Numbered from the stretch's first letter, positions 36,761-49,596 are shown. The stretch is 64,000 bases of DNA from Oceanospirillum sediminis (GCF_014164585.1 NZ_JACJFM010000026.1:1-64000), one strand, 5' to 3'. Numbers and translations are program-made. The notes: generated by a model not told the origin, from the sequence alone.

Positions 36761-37450
36761 ATGAAAGAAGAGTCTATTCCGGTTTCCGTCATTTCCGATG
36801 AAACCCTTGATGAACTGTATGATTTTCTGGAATCAGAGCAGACAGATCCAGAGGCTCTGGATGTTATCGGCCTGCACGGATTTATGGTCGCTCTGGCAGT
36901 GAGTCCTGAGCCGGTGCCTGTGGGTGAGTGGTTGCCTGTTGTCTTCAATGGTATGCCGGAATTCAACGATGAATACTCCGAGCAGAAGGTGATTGGCTGG
37001 CTGGAAACCCTGCAGGATAATGCCAGAACGGTACTGTATCGCGGGCAGACTATTGAGTTACCTTTTGAAGCAGAGCTGGAACTGGATGAGGCTTTGGATG
37101 ACAGTGAAATCAGTGCCTGGAGTGCCGGTTTTACTGAAGCGATGATGCTGCGCGAGGAAGCCTGGTTTGCGCAGAATGAGCAGGAAGTTGCCGAACTGTT
37201 GTTACCCTTCATGGCCATTTCCTGCCTGTTCCCGGATGAAGACCTGGATGATATGGTTTCTGATCTGGAAACAACTAATCGCCTGATCAGTCAGCTGCCA
37301 GAACTACTGGTCGATCTGTATCTGCTGTTCCATGCTCCGGTGGAAAAGCCGTCTCCTTTTAAAAAAACAGGTGGACATCCGGGCAAAGGCAATAATAAAA
37401 GTAGTAATAAAAAGGGCAATAATCGCCGGGGTGGACAACGTCGTCGCTGA
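36761..37450 (+). CDS. YecA/UPF0149-family protein with basic tail
   Basis: A 229-residue protein of the UPF0149/YecA-like family. The helical core shows ALDVIGLHGFMVALAVSPEP (about residues 30-49) and PVGEWLPVVFNGMPEF. The central AWSAGFTEAMMLREEAWF is also typical. The last 35 residues form a Lys/Arg/Asn/Gly-rich tail (GKGNNKSSNKKGNNRRGG) in place of the SEC-C zinc motif that many YecA proteins carry. An RNA- or ribosome-related role is possible but not shown. ATG 36761 has GAGG six bases upstream; ATG 36749 is an equally frame-consistent alternative. Convergent with the ABC exporter gene. Confidence 0.75.
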   Translation: MKEESIPVSVISDETLDELYDFLESEQTDPEALDVIGLHGFMVALAVSPEPVPVGEWLPVVFNGMPEFNDEYSEQKVIGWLETLQDNARTVLYRGQTIELPFEAELELDEALDDSEISAWSAGFTEAMMLREEAWFAQNEQEVAELLLPFMAISCLFPDEDLDDMVSDLETTNRLISQLPELLVDLYLLFHAPVEKPSPFKKTGGHPGKGNNKSSNKKGNNRRGGQRRR

Positions 37451-37499
37451 TTCAGCGAGTTGACTGATCTTTGGATTTTTTATTGTCGGTTTGCTGATC

Positions 37500-37522
37500 C
37501 CGCCGCGGAAAGCACGCGGCGG
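37500..37522. terminator. GC-rich hairpin between convergent genes
   Basis: CCGCCGCG and CGCGGCGG form a perfect 8-bp stem with a 7-base loop midway between the YecA-family gene and the ABC exporter gene. No T-tract is present. Confidence 0.45.
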
Positions 37523-37575
37523 AACACAGGATTTGCGTTAGCTTTTTGCTCTTGTTGCTGGTGGAATATCTGGCT

Positions 37576-39513
37576 TTAATGGGTCTGGTGATCGCCATAG
37601 AGTTTATGGTACAGCCCTTTCTGTTCCAGCAGCTCGTTATGGCTGCCCTGTTCCATAATATGTCCATCGTCAAACACGTAAACTCTGTCAGCCTGTTTTA
37701 CGGCACTGAGTCTGTGTGCGATGATCAGTGTGGTACGTCCATTCAGGAACGTTTCCAGAGCAGTGTGTAAACGGGCCTCTGTTTCGGTATCCAGTGCTGA
37801 GGTTGCTTCGTCCAGAATCACCACTTGCGGATCACTGAGAACCATACGGGCGATAGCCAGTCGCTGTCTCTGTCCGCCGGATAGTCTTAACCCTTTCTGG
37901 CCGACCAGGGTTTCCAGTTGTTCGTCCAGTTCCTGCACAAACTCTTTCAGTTGGGCAATCTCCAGTGCCTGCCAGAGCGCCTGATCATCAAACTTCAGTC
38001 CCAGGGTCAGATTATCCCGGATGGTGCCATTAAACAGGGCCGGGTGCTGCAGTACAGTGGCGACGGATTCTCGTACCTGCTGTAAACCTATTTCTTCAAT
38101 CGGGACACCGTTAAAACTGATCTGTCCCTGACTGGCCGGATAAAGGCCCAGAATGGCCTGAACCATAGTAGACTTGCCGCCGCCGCTGGCACCTACCAGA
38201 GCAACTTTTTCACCCGGTTGAATATTCAGGCTGACGCCTTTAAGTACCGGTTCATTATGACCATAACTCAGATGCAGATCATGAATGTCGATACTGGTAG
38301 TGGTCTGATCTTTAAAGGGATTTTTCTGACAGGGATAAACCACTTCCTGTTCCAGCTGTACCAGCTGATTCAGTCGGGATATGGCTGCTTTAGCACCAAA
38401 CCAGGCATATTGAATACCCAGCACCTCCTGCACCGGGCCCATCATAAACCACAGATAGCCAAACACCGCCAGCATCTCTCCGACACTCAGGTCAGAAAAC
38501 AGGACCATCAGCATGGCCAGAGCGCGGAACAGGTCAAAACCAAACAGGAAAACCATAAAGCTTAACCGGCTGGTGGCATCACTTTTCCACTCAAAGCTGG
38601 CTGAATGGCTTTTTACCGCATCAGCCTTATTGATCAGGCGCTGAATATAGTGGTCTTCCCGGTTGCTGGTTCTGAGCTGCTGGATGACATCCAGCGTTTC
38701 GCTCAGTGCCAGCTGAAACGCTTCAAAGGCCGAGTTCTGAGTCTTTTTCAGTTGTTTAACATGTTTACCCAGACGCATGGTAATCCAGACAACCACCGGG
38801 TTCAGCAGCAGGATAAACAGCGCCATCTGCCAGTGCATCCATAACAGAACAACCGCAGCGCCGATCAGCGACAGAGTGGCAACAATAAAGCGGCTGACAG
38901 AGCTGCTGATAAAGCGGTCAATAGTGTCAACGTCTGTCACCAGATAGGAAGCGACGGCACCACTGCCCAGCGTTTCATACTCAGCCATAGAGATACGCTG
39001 CAGGTGACGTAGCAAACGCTGTCGCAGCATAAAAACGATATCTTTAGAGATCAGAGTGAATTGCCGGGTCTGCCAGACATTCAGTACCAGTGCGGTCAGG
39101 CGCATGATGACGGTGGCTATCAGTACAACCAGAATATAGAGCACAGGGCCGTGCCAGTGTTCTGGCGTCAAGCTGCCAATCCAGCGAGTGATGGCACCAG
39201 GCTGATTCAGCAGAACTTCATCTACCAGTAACGGAATCAGCAGAGGCAGAGGTACACTGACCAGGGTGGCTATAATGGCCACAACATTAGCCAGTATCAG
39301 TTCTTTCTTATAGCCGCGTATCACCTGCCATAAACCGGCAGGTGTAATCGTATCCGTGATACTGAGTTCTTCTGCTGAGTCTGCTCGGGCAGACGAAGAC
39401 AATGCACACTCCTGCCCTGATTGCTTGCCGGGTATAGCCTGATATTTCAAAGAAGTACTCCTGTACTGATGTCTGACAGACCATCCTGATAACCGATTCT
39501 GCATAGTCTGCAT
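37576..39513 (-). CDS. ABC exporter, fused permease and ATPase (MdlB/MsbA type)
   Basis: A 645-residue half-transporter. After about 65 poorly conserved residues come six membrane helices (about 75-355) and a nucleotide-binding domain (about 405-640). The latter has Walker A GASGGGKST, signature LSGGQRQR, Walker B VVILDEATSALD and the H-loop IIAHRLSA. It should act as a homodimer or with a partner exporting a lipid, peptide or drug; the substrate is unknown. The start is uncertain: ATGs at 39513 and 39504 begin a charged leader that relatives lack, in sequence with imperfect direct repeats. No periplasmic adaptor gene is adjacent. Confidence 0.85.
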   Translation of the reverse strand: MQTMQNRLSGWSVRHQYRSTSLKYQAIPGKQSGQECALSSSARADSAEELSITDTITPAGLWQVIRGYKKELILANVVAIIATLVSVPLPLLIPLLVDEVLLNQPGAITRWIGSLTPEHWHGPVLYILVVLIATVIMRLTALVLNVWQTRQFTLISKDIVFMLRQRLLRHLQRISMAEYETLGSGAVASYLVTDVDTIDRFISSSVSRFIVATLSLIGAAVVLLWMHWQMALFILLLNPVVVWITMRLGKHVKQLKKTQNSAFEAFQLALSETLDVIQQLRTSNREDHYIQRLINKADAVKSHSASFEWKSDATSRLSFMVFLFGFDLFRALAMLMVLFSDLSVGEMLAVFGYLWFMMGPVQEVLGIQYAWFGAKAAISRLNQLVQLEQEVVYPCQKNPFKDQTTTSIDIHDLHLSYGHNEPVLKGVSLNIQPGEKVALVGASGGGKSTMVQAILGLYPASQGQISFNGVPIEEIGLQQVRESVATVLQHPALFNGTIRDNLTLGLKFDDQALWQALEIAQLKEFVQELDEQLETLVGQKGLRLSGGQRQRLAIARMVLSDPQVVILDEATSALDTETEARLHTALETFLNGRTTLIIAHRLSAVKQADRVYVFDDGHIMEQGSHNELLEQKGLYHKLYGDHQTH

Positions 39514-39610
39514 AGGTAATTAATAGTCTGCACAGGCAGTTAATAACATTAATAGTCTGAATCGGTGGTTGATAGCCTGAATCGATTTGCCGGTAATCTG
39601 AAAGACCGGT
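39500..39610. repeat. Imperfect short direct repeats around the ABC exporter start
   Basis: The unit ATAGTCTG (or ATAGCCTG) followed by an A-rich/GG sequence recurs four to five times with about 20-29 bases spacing, including TTAATAGTCTG at about 39531 and 39551. The array straddles the N-terminal codons and leader of the ABC exporter gene. It looks like local slippage duplication. Confidence 0.4.
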
Positions 39611-39760
39611 TGCCGTCTGTAGATAATGCATCTGCTTTTCGGATGTCGTCATCTGACATTATTTTTTAGTGTGCTGTCTTACACTATGACAAAGGCATGA
39701 CTACAATGCCTGTTCATACTGTAAAGCCACTGACAGCCCTGTGACGGGATACGCCCGTTT

Positions 39761-42340
39761 ATGGGCCTGAATACTTTTGCAAGCCTTCGGAAACTATACG
39801 AGATGATGCGTCCCGCCAGTTCTGTTCAGACCCGTAATTCCTTCAGCCAGAAACTCCGGCTTTTTGTCTTCCATATACTGGAAAGGCTGATCATGTTGCT
39901 GGTCAGGCCGGACTTTCACGGCATCCCCCCACAGGATCTGCCCAAACAGGGTGAAACAAAGGCTAAGCGCTGTTATGTTCTATCGGGAAAAAGTCTGTCA
40001 GAGCGCTTATTGCTGAACTGCATTACCCGTCGTTATAAGCTTTCCCGTTCAGAGCAGCCTTTAATCGTTGGGCCGGACATTACCACCCTGAAAGAGAGTG
40101 GCAGTTTTATTGCCCTGCATCGTACTCACTATGGACTAGGAGGCTTACCGCGACACACTGTTTCACCTCGCCTTATCCGAATTATGGCACATCTGCTGGA
40201 ATATCCTGAGCAGGAGGTTGAACTGGTGCCTGTAACGGTATTCTGGGGGCGTTCCCCCGGACATGAGCAATCCGGTAACCGGCGTCTGTTTTCAGACCAA
40301 CGGGGCTGGCTGCATCAGGCAATATGCCGGGTTCGGGATATTGTATTTCATGGCCGTCATACTCTGGTGCATTTTTCAGAATCCTTGTCGTTACGGGAGA
40401 TGATTGCCAGCAGTCCGGAAAATGCATTGCTTAATCTGCATGTTCGTAAAACAGCCCGTTTACTACGGGTGCACTTTCGCCAGACCCGCTTAGGGGTCCT
40501 GGGGCCTGAACTACAGGATCGTAAACTGGTCATTCGACAGTTGGTACAGACTGCCAGTGTACAGGCTGCGATCAAACAGGCGATGTCTGAGCAGAATATC
40601 AGCACTGAAAAAGCTCAGGCTAAGGCCGTTCGTTATGCGGATGAAATCGTGGCTAATGTCTCGTTTAATGCGCAGAAATTTTTTGATCGTTTGCTCAGCT
40701 GGTTATGGAATCGTCTGTATGATGGCGTCACTTTACATAATATTGAGGCAGTACAGGATGCAGCCAGGCACAGTACTATTGTGTATGTTCCCTGTCACCG
40801 TAGTCATATGGATTATCTGTTACTTTCTTATGCGTTGTTTAATAATGGTCTGACGCCTCCCCATGTTGCTGCAGGGATTAATCTGAACATGCCTGTAGTC
40901 GGCTCTCTTTTGCGTCGTGGTGGTGCCTTCTTTATTCGCCGAAGCTTCCGGGATAATCCTCTGTACGCTACTGTTTTTGCAGAGTATCTGTTTTTGTTGC
41001 TGAATAAAGGCTATGCAACAGAGTATTTTGTGGAAGGCGGGCGCAGTCGTACCGGCCGTACTCTGGTACCTAAGCCGGGGATGTTATCCATGACAATCAG
41101 AGGCTGTCTGCGTAATCCCCACAGAAAAATTCAGCTGGTGCCAGTTTATATCGGTTATGAAAAGGTCGTAGAGGCAGGCACTTATCTGGGGGAGTTACAG
41201 GGTAAAGCTAAAAAAAGTGAATCGCTGATGGATCTGGTGTATTCACTGAAAACCCTGAAGCAGCATTTTGGCAAAGTCAGCCTGTCTTTTGGTAAGCCTC
41301 TGGAAGTGAATCAGATGCTGCAGCCTTTTATCGACAAGCATCCTCGCTTGTTGCCGGAGGATCGTCCAGACTGGCTGACTCAGGCTGTTACGGATCTGTC
41401 TGAACAGGTTGCGACAGGTATTAACGATGCAGCAACGCTGAATGGGGCCAACTTGTGTGCACTGGGTTTGCTGGCTTCCGGGCGTCACACGCTGGAAGAG
41501 AGTACTCTGAAAGGATTTATTGCCCTTTGTCTGAAGTTACACAATGAACTGGGTTACTCCGGCCATAGTCCGGCATGCCATGTATCACCAGACGATCTGG
41601 TTGCCGAAGCTGAAAAGCTGGAGCTGATTCAGAGGCTGGAGCACAGTTACGGTGATATGCTGCAGCTGAGTGACCAGCAAGCTCTGTTGATGACCTGGTA
41701 TCGTAATAATATTCTGCATTTGTATGCTTTGCCTTCACTCATTGCTTTCTGCTTCAGTCATCAGCAGCAATGCTCAGAAAAAGAGCTGCTCAGTCGTATT
41801 GCTCAGTTTTATCCTATGATACGTAAAGAACTGTTCCTGCCCTGGCAAGAGGATGAACTGGATTCAGAAGTCAGACGCATTCTGGATTGGATGGTACAAC
41901 AGACACTGTTGGTTCGTCAGGAGGGGATGCTGAGCCAGAATCCTGCTCAGCAGGAGAAAATCACTCTGCTGAAAATGCTGGCACGTCCTATTCAGCCAAC
42001 ACTGGAGCGAGGCTATCTGATGATTGCCTTGTTACTGCATCATGGCAGTCATCATTTTACGATTCAGGAGCTGGAACAGGAGAGTCAGACACTGGCGCAG
42101 CGTTTGTCTATTCTGCACGGTCTTAATGCCCCTGAATATTTCCATTCTCCCCTGTTTCAGCAATTAACAGAAGTGTTATTGAATCTGGGATATATTCAGT
42201 GTGCATCTGACAATAAACTAACCTTTAATCAAACCCTTATAGATTTATCGCAGGCGTGTCGTCCTCTGTTTGATCCGGCTATGAGACACAGTATTCAGCA
42301 GCTGACTCACAGGGAAAAGAGAACGGGCACACAAATCTGA
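39761..42340 (+). CDS. plsB: Glycerol-3-phosphate 1-O-acyltransferase
   Basis: An 859-residue PlsB, slightly longer than E. coli PlsB (807). It transfers an acyl chain from acyl-ACP or acyl-CoA to glycerol-3-phosphate, the first step of phospholipid synthesis, at the inner membrane. The catalytic HX4D motif is His346 to Asp351 in CHRSHMDYLLLSY. Further acyltransferase blocks are GGAFFIRRSF and YFVEGGRSRTGR, then VPVYIGYEKV. The long C-terminal half is the PlsB-specific region. ATG 39761 has only a weak ribosome-binding site, and ATG 39803 is possible. It is a single gene between an ABC exporter and a GvpU-like gene. Confidence 0.95.
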   Translation: MGLNTFASLRKLYEMMRPASSVQTRNSFSQKLRLFVFHILERLIMLLVRPDFHGIPPQDLPKQGETKAKRCYVLSGKSLSERLLLNCITRRYKLSRSEQPLIVGPDITTLKESGSFIALHRTHYGLGGLPRHTVSPRLIRIMAHLLEYPEQEVELVPVTVFWGRSPGHEQSGNRRLFSDQRGWLHQAICRVRDIVFHGRHTLVHFSESLSLREMIASSPENALLNLHVRKTARLLRVHFRQTRLGVLGPELQDRKLVIRQLVQTASVQAAIKQAMSEQNISTEKAQAKAVRYADEIVANVSFNAQKFFDRLLSWLWNRLYDGVTLHNIEAVQDAARHSTIVYVPCHRSHMDYLLLSYALFNNGLTPPHVAAGINLNMPVVGSLLRRGGAFFIRRSFRDNPLYATVFAEYLFLLLNKGYATEYFVEGGRSRTGRTLVPKPGMLSMTIRGCLRNPHRKIQLVPVYIGYEKVVEAGTYLGELQGKAKKSESLMDLVYSLKTLKQHFGKVSLSFGKPLEVNQMLQPFIDKHPRLLPEDRPDWLTQAVTDLSEQVATGINDAATLNGANLCALGLLASGRHTLEESTLKGFIALCLKLHNELGYSGHSPACHVSPDDLVAEAEKLELIQRLEHSYGDMLQLSDQQALLMTWYRNNILHLYALPSLIAFCFSHQQQCSEKELLSRIAQFYPMIRKELFLPWQEDELDSEVRRILDWMVQQTLLVRQEGMLSQNPAQQEKITLLKMLARPIQPTLERGYLMIALLLHHGSHHFTIQELEQESQTLAQRLSILHGLNAPEYFHSPLFQQLTEVLLNLGYIQCASDNKLTFNQTLIDLSQACRPLFDPAMRHSIQQLTHREKRTGTQI

Positions 42341-42452
42341 TAAATTCAGGTAATAACCCTATAATTCAGATATTTATTTCTGATAAAGCTGTGTTAGGAT
42401 CAGAACGACTTATTACTCTACTACAGCGCAGGGTTGATTCAGGAGAATTCTG

Positions 42453-42905
42453 ATGAGCGAAGCAATGGACAAAATGATCTCAAAAGATAAAGACTGGTTT
42501 CTGGAAAACCTGGTCACCACGGTAAATAACAGTGGTATGGAAATTGGCATTACCCTGCAGATGGACGGTTTTCTGGTATCCGGCTATCTGGTTAATGGTG
42601 GCAAATACTTCGACGGTTTCTCTGAAGAATTTGTAGGTGAAACAGCTGCCCACTTTGGTGAAGGCGAAGCGCTGGAAAGTATCAAGCAGGCGTTCCAGAA
42701 GTATGCCGGTATGTATGCGCCGAAACAGGGTGAAGAAGCCGCTAATGATACGGCTAACTATATCCACTTGCAGGATGCTCGTTTCTTTAATACAGCCGGT
42801 GCACCTATCCCTAACAACCGTGGCATGTGGTGGCGTGGTCGTATCTCAGAAGTCAATGGTTTTATTCTGGGTACACTGAATGCTCACGAAGGTGATGCTG
42901 AGTAA
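42453..42905 (+). CDS. GvpU-like conserved protein
   Basis: A 150-residue soluble protein. It resembles the family named gas vesicle accessory protein GvpU: a core IGITLQMDGFLVSGYLVNGG (about residues 31-50), then YIHLQDARFFNTAGAPIPNN and RGMWWRGRISEVNGFILG. The name comes from gas vesicle clusters, but homologues are widespread in bacteria without gas vesicles, and no gvp gene is in this window. The real function is therefore open. A good AGGAGAATT ribosome-binding site precedes the ATG and a strong terminator follows, so it is a well-expressed single gene. Confidence 0.6.
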   Translation: MSEAMDKMISKDKDWFLENLVTTVNNSGMEIGITLQMDGFLVSGYLVNGGKYFDGFSEEFVGETAAHFGEGEALESIKQAFQKYAGMYAPKQGEEAANDTANYIHLQDARFFNTAGAPIPNNRGMWWRGRISEVNGFILGTLNAHEGDAE

Positions 42906-42942
42906 GCGTTCTCCGTAGATGTTCTGAATCTTTCAGATTCAA

Positions 42943-42974
42943 AAAACCCTGATATTACTATCAGGGTTTTTTTT
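42943..42974 (+). terminator. Intrinsic terminator of the GvpU-like gene
   Basis: AAAACCCTGATA (42943-42954) pairs perfectly with TATCAGGGTTTT (42959-42970) around TTAC, followed by T. An A-run on the other side makes it bidirectional. Confidence 0.92.
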
Positions 42975-46238
<3,264 letters not shown>

Positions 46239-46274
46239 ATAAACCCTTAGTAAAATAAGGATTTGCATTCTGTG

Positions 46275-46793
46275 ATGCTTAGGACTATAACTAAGGGGAT
46301 AGCAGCAGTTTTACTGGCTTTAACCGTCAGTGGCTGCGGCTTTCAGCTACGAGAGTCAGCCGGTTTTCCGGCTGAACTCTCGCCGCTCTACCTCTCGCAG
46401 CAACAAGATACCGTATACACTTCTCTGTTAACCCGCCTGCAGCAAGGTGGTGTTGAATTAACAGATCAGCAAAAAGCCGCAAAATGGCGCTTATGGCTGT
46501 CCGGTGTTCGTCATAGCAAGCGTCAGGTGACTTATACTTCGGGTGCCAGCAGTTATGATCTGCAGGGAGAAGTCGATTATCAGCTCATGGATGCTGCAGG
46601 TAAGGCCGTGATTCCTCCACGCACTTTGCGCAGTGAACGTACTTACACCAGTAACGAAAGTCTTTACAGTGAAGCCAGCGATATCGCTGCACTTCGTTAT
46701 GAGATTGAACGGGACCTGGCGCGTCGGATCAGCCAGCAGCTGAGTAAAGTGAAGTTGCCGACAAAAGATGATAACCCGGCTCGGGAACCATGA
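46275..46793 (+). CDS. lptE: LPS-assembly lipoprotein LptE
   Basis: A lipoprotein of about 172 residues. A short signal helix (AAVLLALTVSG) ends in lipobox LTVSGC, with the cysteine followed by GFQLRES, the usual LptE opening after cleavage. LptE plugs the LptD barrel in the outer membrane and helps insert lipopolysaccharide. The start is unclear: ATG 46275 is used here, with TTG 46263 (12 bases upstream) as an alternative close to the AAGGA site. It is 36 bases after leuS and overlaps holA by the four bases ATGA, the conserved leuS-lptE-holA order. Confidence 0.88.
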   Translation: MLRTITKGIAAVLLALTVSGCGFQLRESAGFPAELSPLYLSQQQDTVYTSLLTRLQQGGVELTDQQKAAKWRLWLSGVRHSKRQVTYTSGASSYDLQGEVDYQLMDAAGKAVIPPRTLRSERTYTSNESLYSEASDIAALRYEIERDLARRISQQLSKVKLPTKDDNPAREP

Positions 46794-47830
46794 AGGTTTT
46801 TGCAGATAAACTGCCTGAACAATTGCAGTCTGGTATGAAAGCGATTTACTTTGTCGCAGGTGATGAACCCTTGCAAATGCGGGAAGCCTGCGATGCAGTA
46901 CGTGCTGCTACACGGGCTATTGGTGCTGAAGAGCGTGAAGTACATCATGTTGATAGCAGCTTCAGATGGTCCACTTTGCATGATGCCAGTGCCAGCATGA
47001 GTCTGTTTTCCAGCCATAAGCTGATAGAGCTTCATCTGCCTTCTGGCAAACCGGGACAGGAAGGTAGTCAGGCCTTGCAGGCTTACGCGAAAACTATCTC
47101 TGATAATAAAGGCCGGAGTGATAATACTCTGCTGATTATTTCAGGTAAGCTGGAAGGCTCTGCGACTAACAGCAAATGGTTTAAAGCGCTGGATGCTGTT
47201 GGTGTATATGTTCCGGTCTGGCCTGTGGATGCTCAGCGCTTACCAGGCTGGATCACCCATCGCCTGAGAAAAGCCGGTTTTCAGTCAACGCCAGAAGCAG
47301 TTTCTCTGCTGGCCCAGCGAGTGGAAGGTAATCTGCTGGCCTGTGATCAGGATATTGAAAAACTGCGTCTGCTGTACCCTAATCAGAATCATCTGGATGA
47401 TCAGGCTATTCTGAATGCGGTGCATGACAGCTCCCGTTTTGATGTCTTTACCCTGACTGATGCTCTGTTGCAGGCTAATCCGGTGCGCACCAGCCGTATT
47501 CTGGCTGGACTTCAGGGGGAAGGCGTTGAACCTCCGATTCTGCTCTGGGGGATTACCCGAGAACTTCGACAGCTGATTACTCTGAAACATCGGACGGATC
47601 AGGGGCAATCGTTTGATCGTATCTGTCGAGAGCTTCGCATCTGGGATAAACGTAAACCCCTGTATCAGAAAGCACTGAATACTCACTCGGCTAAAAAATT
47701 GCATACTCTGCTGATGCAGGCTGAGCAGGCAGATCGCTGTATTAAAGGCCTGGAACAGGGTAATACCTGGTTTCTGCTCAATCAACTGTGCCTGGCATTC
47801 AGTGGTTTTAAAGCACTTCCTCAACACTGA
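46790..47830 (+). CDS. holA: DNA polymerase III delta subunit
   Basis: A 346-residue HolA. Residues 18-27 AIYFVAGDEP open the first AAA+-like domain, and SLFSSHKLIELHLPSG follows. The characteristic central segment is LLAQRVEGNLLACDQDIEKL (about 172-191). The C-terminal collar contains PPILLWGITRELRQLI. The protein is the wrench of the clamp-loader complex, opening the beta clamp for loading on DNA. It starts within the lptE stop codon (ATGA overlap), so translation is coupled. Length agrees with E. coli HolA (343). Confidence 0.95.
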   Translation: MKVFADKLPEQLQSGMKAIYFVAGDEPLQMREACDAVRAATRAIGAEEREVHHVDSSFRWSTLHDASASMSLFSSHKLIELHLPSGKPGQEGSQALQAYAKTISDNKGRSDNTLLIISGKLEGSATNSKWFKALDAVGVYVPVWPVDAQRLPGWITHRLRKAGFQSTPEAVSLLAQRVEGNLLACDQDIEKLRLLYPNQNHLDDQAILNAVHDSSRFDVFTLTDALLQANPVRTSRILAGLQGEGVEPPILLWGITRELRQLITLKHRTDQGQSFDRICRELRIWDKRKPLYQKALNTHSAKKLHTLLMQAEQADRCIKGLEQGNTWFLLNQLCLAFSGFKALPQH

Positions 47831-47939
47831 TACGTTTTTATCTGGCTTTCCTGCTATGCCTTATTCAACAGGCATCTGCCCGGAGCAGAGGCCTGTTTCG
47901 CGATATGAGCGACTTCTCAGATAATGTTCAGGTCAGGGC

Positions 47940-48218
47940 TCAGCCGGTTTGTCCGGTAGCGGGAGAGTTATCTCTTTTTCTGGAAAAATGGCGCACAATA
48001 CCAATCAGGCTGATTGCTATCCAGAACAACTCAATAATTACAGAAGACAGATTCCAGCTCACCATCAGCGAGATCAGCAACAGAATAGCGCCGGTCAGGT
48101 TAAGCAGTGAATAACGAATATCATGACTGTTCAAACGCTCTGTCTGTAATAGATAAAACGCCAGCACAACCAGAAACACCCCAAGGTTCCCTACCAGATC
48201 AAACCATGTATAACTCAT
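47940..48218 (-). CDS. CBU_0592-family small membrane protein
   Basis: A 92-residue protein with three membrane helices: LVGNLGVFLVVLAFYLLQT (about residues 8-26), LLNLTGAILLLISLMVSW and VIIELFWIAISLIGIVRHF. The pattern LNSHDIRYSLLNLTGA between helices one and two fits the CBU_0592 family of small uncharacterised inner-membrane proteins, named after a Coxiella gene. The C-terminal tail is polar and basic. It is convergent with holA and preceded by a terminator-like hairpin. Function is unknown. Confidence 0.7.
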   Translation of the reverse strand: MSYTWFDLVGNLGVFLVVLAFYLLQTERLNSHDIRYSLLNLTGAILLLISLMVSWNLSSVIIELFWIAISLIGIVRHFSRKRDNSPATGQTG

Positions 48219-48245
48219 TGCATTTGCCTTTATTCAGACCGAAAA

Positions 48246-48280
48246 AAAGCCCCCGTCTGTCTATGACATCAGGAGGCTTT
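48246..48280. terminator. Terminator-like hairpin, inverted copy of the one at 49696-49730
   Basis: AAAGCCCCC (48246-48254) pairs with GGAGGCTTT (48272-48280) with one G-T pair. Seven T follow on the minus strand and four on the plus strand. On the minus strand it lies in the leader of the small membrane-protein gene. Read on the minus strand, the 35 bases differ at about six positions from the plus-strand sequence at 49696-49730. Confidence 0.6.
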
Positions 48281-48462
48281 TACACGTTATAGCGGAGCTT
48301 ATTTTCAAATGCAAGATTTTTATTTGTTACGCAAACAGGATTGGATCTATTTATTAATTGAATACTGCATGTATTAATCCTGCGACTAAATATTAATTAT
48401 AGGCTCAGCAGTACTATCGATAGAATTTCATAAAACTTTGCACATCTTCGGGGAATTGTACA

Positions 48463-49596
48463 TTGAAGATATCTGATTTTGCAGATGCTACAGATAATAA
48501 CTTTAACCTGATCAGGCTGATCTGTGCCTGGTTTGTAATTGTATCCCATTCATACCCTCTGGCTCTCGGAGCAGAGAATGATACTGGTGATTTGCTGGCT
48601 CGTTTAACTGGCTTACCCCTGAGTCATCTTGGGGTGAGTATCTTCTTTATAATCAGTGGCTTCCTGATTGTTAGAAGCGCAATAACGGGGTCCGGTTTCC
48701 TGTCTTATGCAATCTCAAGGGCTATCAGGATTTTTCCGGCATTGATCGTAGCGATACTGCTATCGGTGGCTGTGCTGGGACCTGCCGTGACATCGTTATC
48801 CCTTGAAGAATATTTTTCCCATCGGCATACATTAGCCTATCTGGCTAATAATATATGGCTGTTTGATGGTATGGTTCAGTACCAGCTGCCTGGTGTATTT
48901 AATGAAAACCCCTATCCGAATGTCGTGAATGGTTCGCTCTGGACTTTACCAATTGAAATTCAGATGTATATCGCAACTGCAGTGGGGATATTCAGTATCA
49001 GAGTGCTGTTCAGAAAAAACTACCTGTTAATTTATAAAATAGTCGTGCCATTTCTGACTGCTGTTCTGATTATGATCTGTTATCAGGTTCCCCGGGAATG
49101 GATGATATCAGTAGCTCCTGTGCTACCTGATACACTTAAGCTGGCCGCCACCTTTGGTATTGGTTCGTCATTGTATGTACTTCGGGAATATATACCTCTG
49201 AAAGCCGGCATATTGCTGGTATTAGCATTGTTTTATCCTGTTGCCGGGAGTTTAAATCTGATGGAGCTTTATATCACCTTACTACTGGCTTACAGTGTTT
49301 TCTGGCTGGCCTATATCCCATCCGGAGCTATTCGTCGCTTTAATTATCTTGGCGATTATTCCTACGGACTCTATATCTACGCTTTTCCGGTTCAACAGTT
49401 ACTGGCTCATTACACTACGCTGTCTGTTATAGAAATGATTATTAGCACTACTTTTATTACTCTGGCTATTTCGGTTATCTCATGGCATTGGCTGGAAAAG
49501 CCTGCAATCAGCCAGAAGAAAAATGTTATCAGGCTGTGTCTTAACGTTAAGGGGGGAATTCGGATTGGCAGAAAAAAATCAGTAAGCGAAGTCTGA
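48463..49596 (+). CDS. OafA-type membrane acyltransferase (acyltransferase 3)
   Basis: A 377-residue integral membrane protein with about ten helices, of the acyltransferase-3 family. The N-terminal FNLIRLICAWFVIVSHSYPL (about residues 13-32) holds the conserved Arg and His of the family. Later come HLGVSIFFIISGFLIVRSAI, NGSLWTLPIEIQMYI with the usual SLWTLPIE block, and GDYSYGLYIYAFPVQQLL. Such enzymes acetylate O-antigen, exopolysaccharide or other surface glycans. The start is a TTG at 48463 with GGGG nine bases upstream. The gene looks slightly more AT-rich than its neighbours and is flanked by two similar inverted terminator elements, so it may be an acquired cassette. The substrate glycan is unknown. 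Confidence 0.88.
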   Translation: MKISDFADATDNNFNLIRLICAWFVIVSHSYPLALGAENDTGDLLARLTGLPLSHLGVSIFFIISGFLIVRSAITGSGFLSYAISRAIRIFPALIVAILLSVAVLGPAVTSLSLEEYFSHRHTLAYLANNIWLFDGMVQYQLPGVFNENPYPNVVNGSLWTLPIEIQMYIATAVGIFSIRVLFRKNYLLIYKIVVPFLTAVLIMICYQVPREWMISVAPVLPDTLKLAATFGIGSSLYVLREYIPLKAGILLVLALFYPVAGSLNLMELYITLLLAYSVFWLAYIPSGAIRRFNYLGDYSYGLYIYAFPVQQLLAHYTTLSVIEMIISTTFITLAISVISWHWLEKPAISQKKNVIRLCLNVKGGIRIGRKKSVSEV

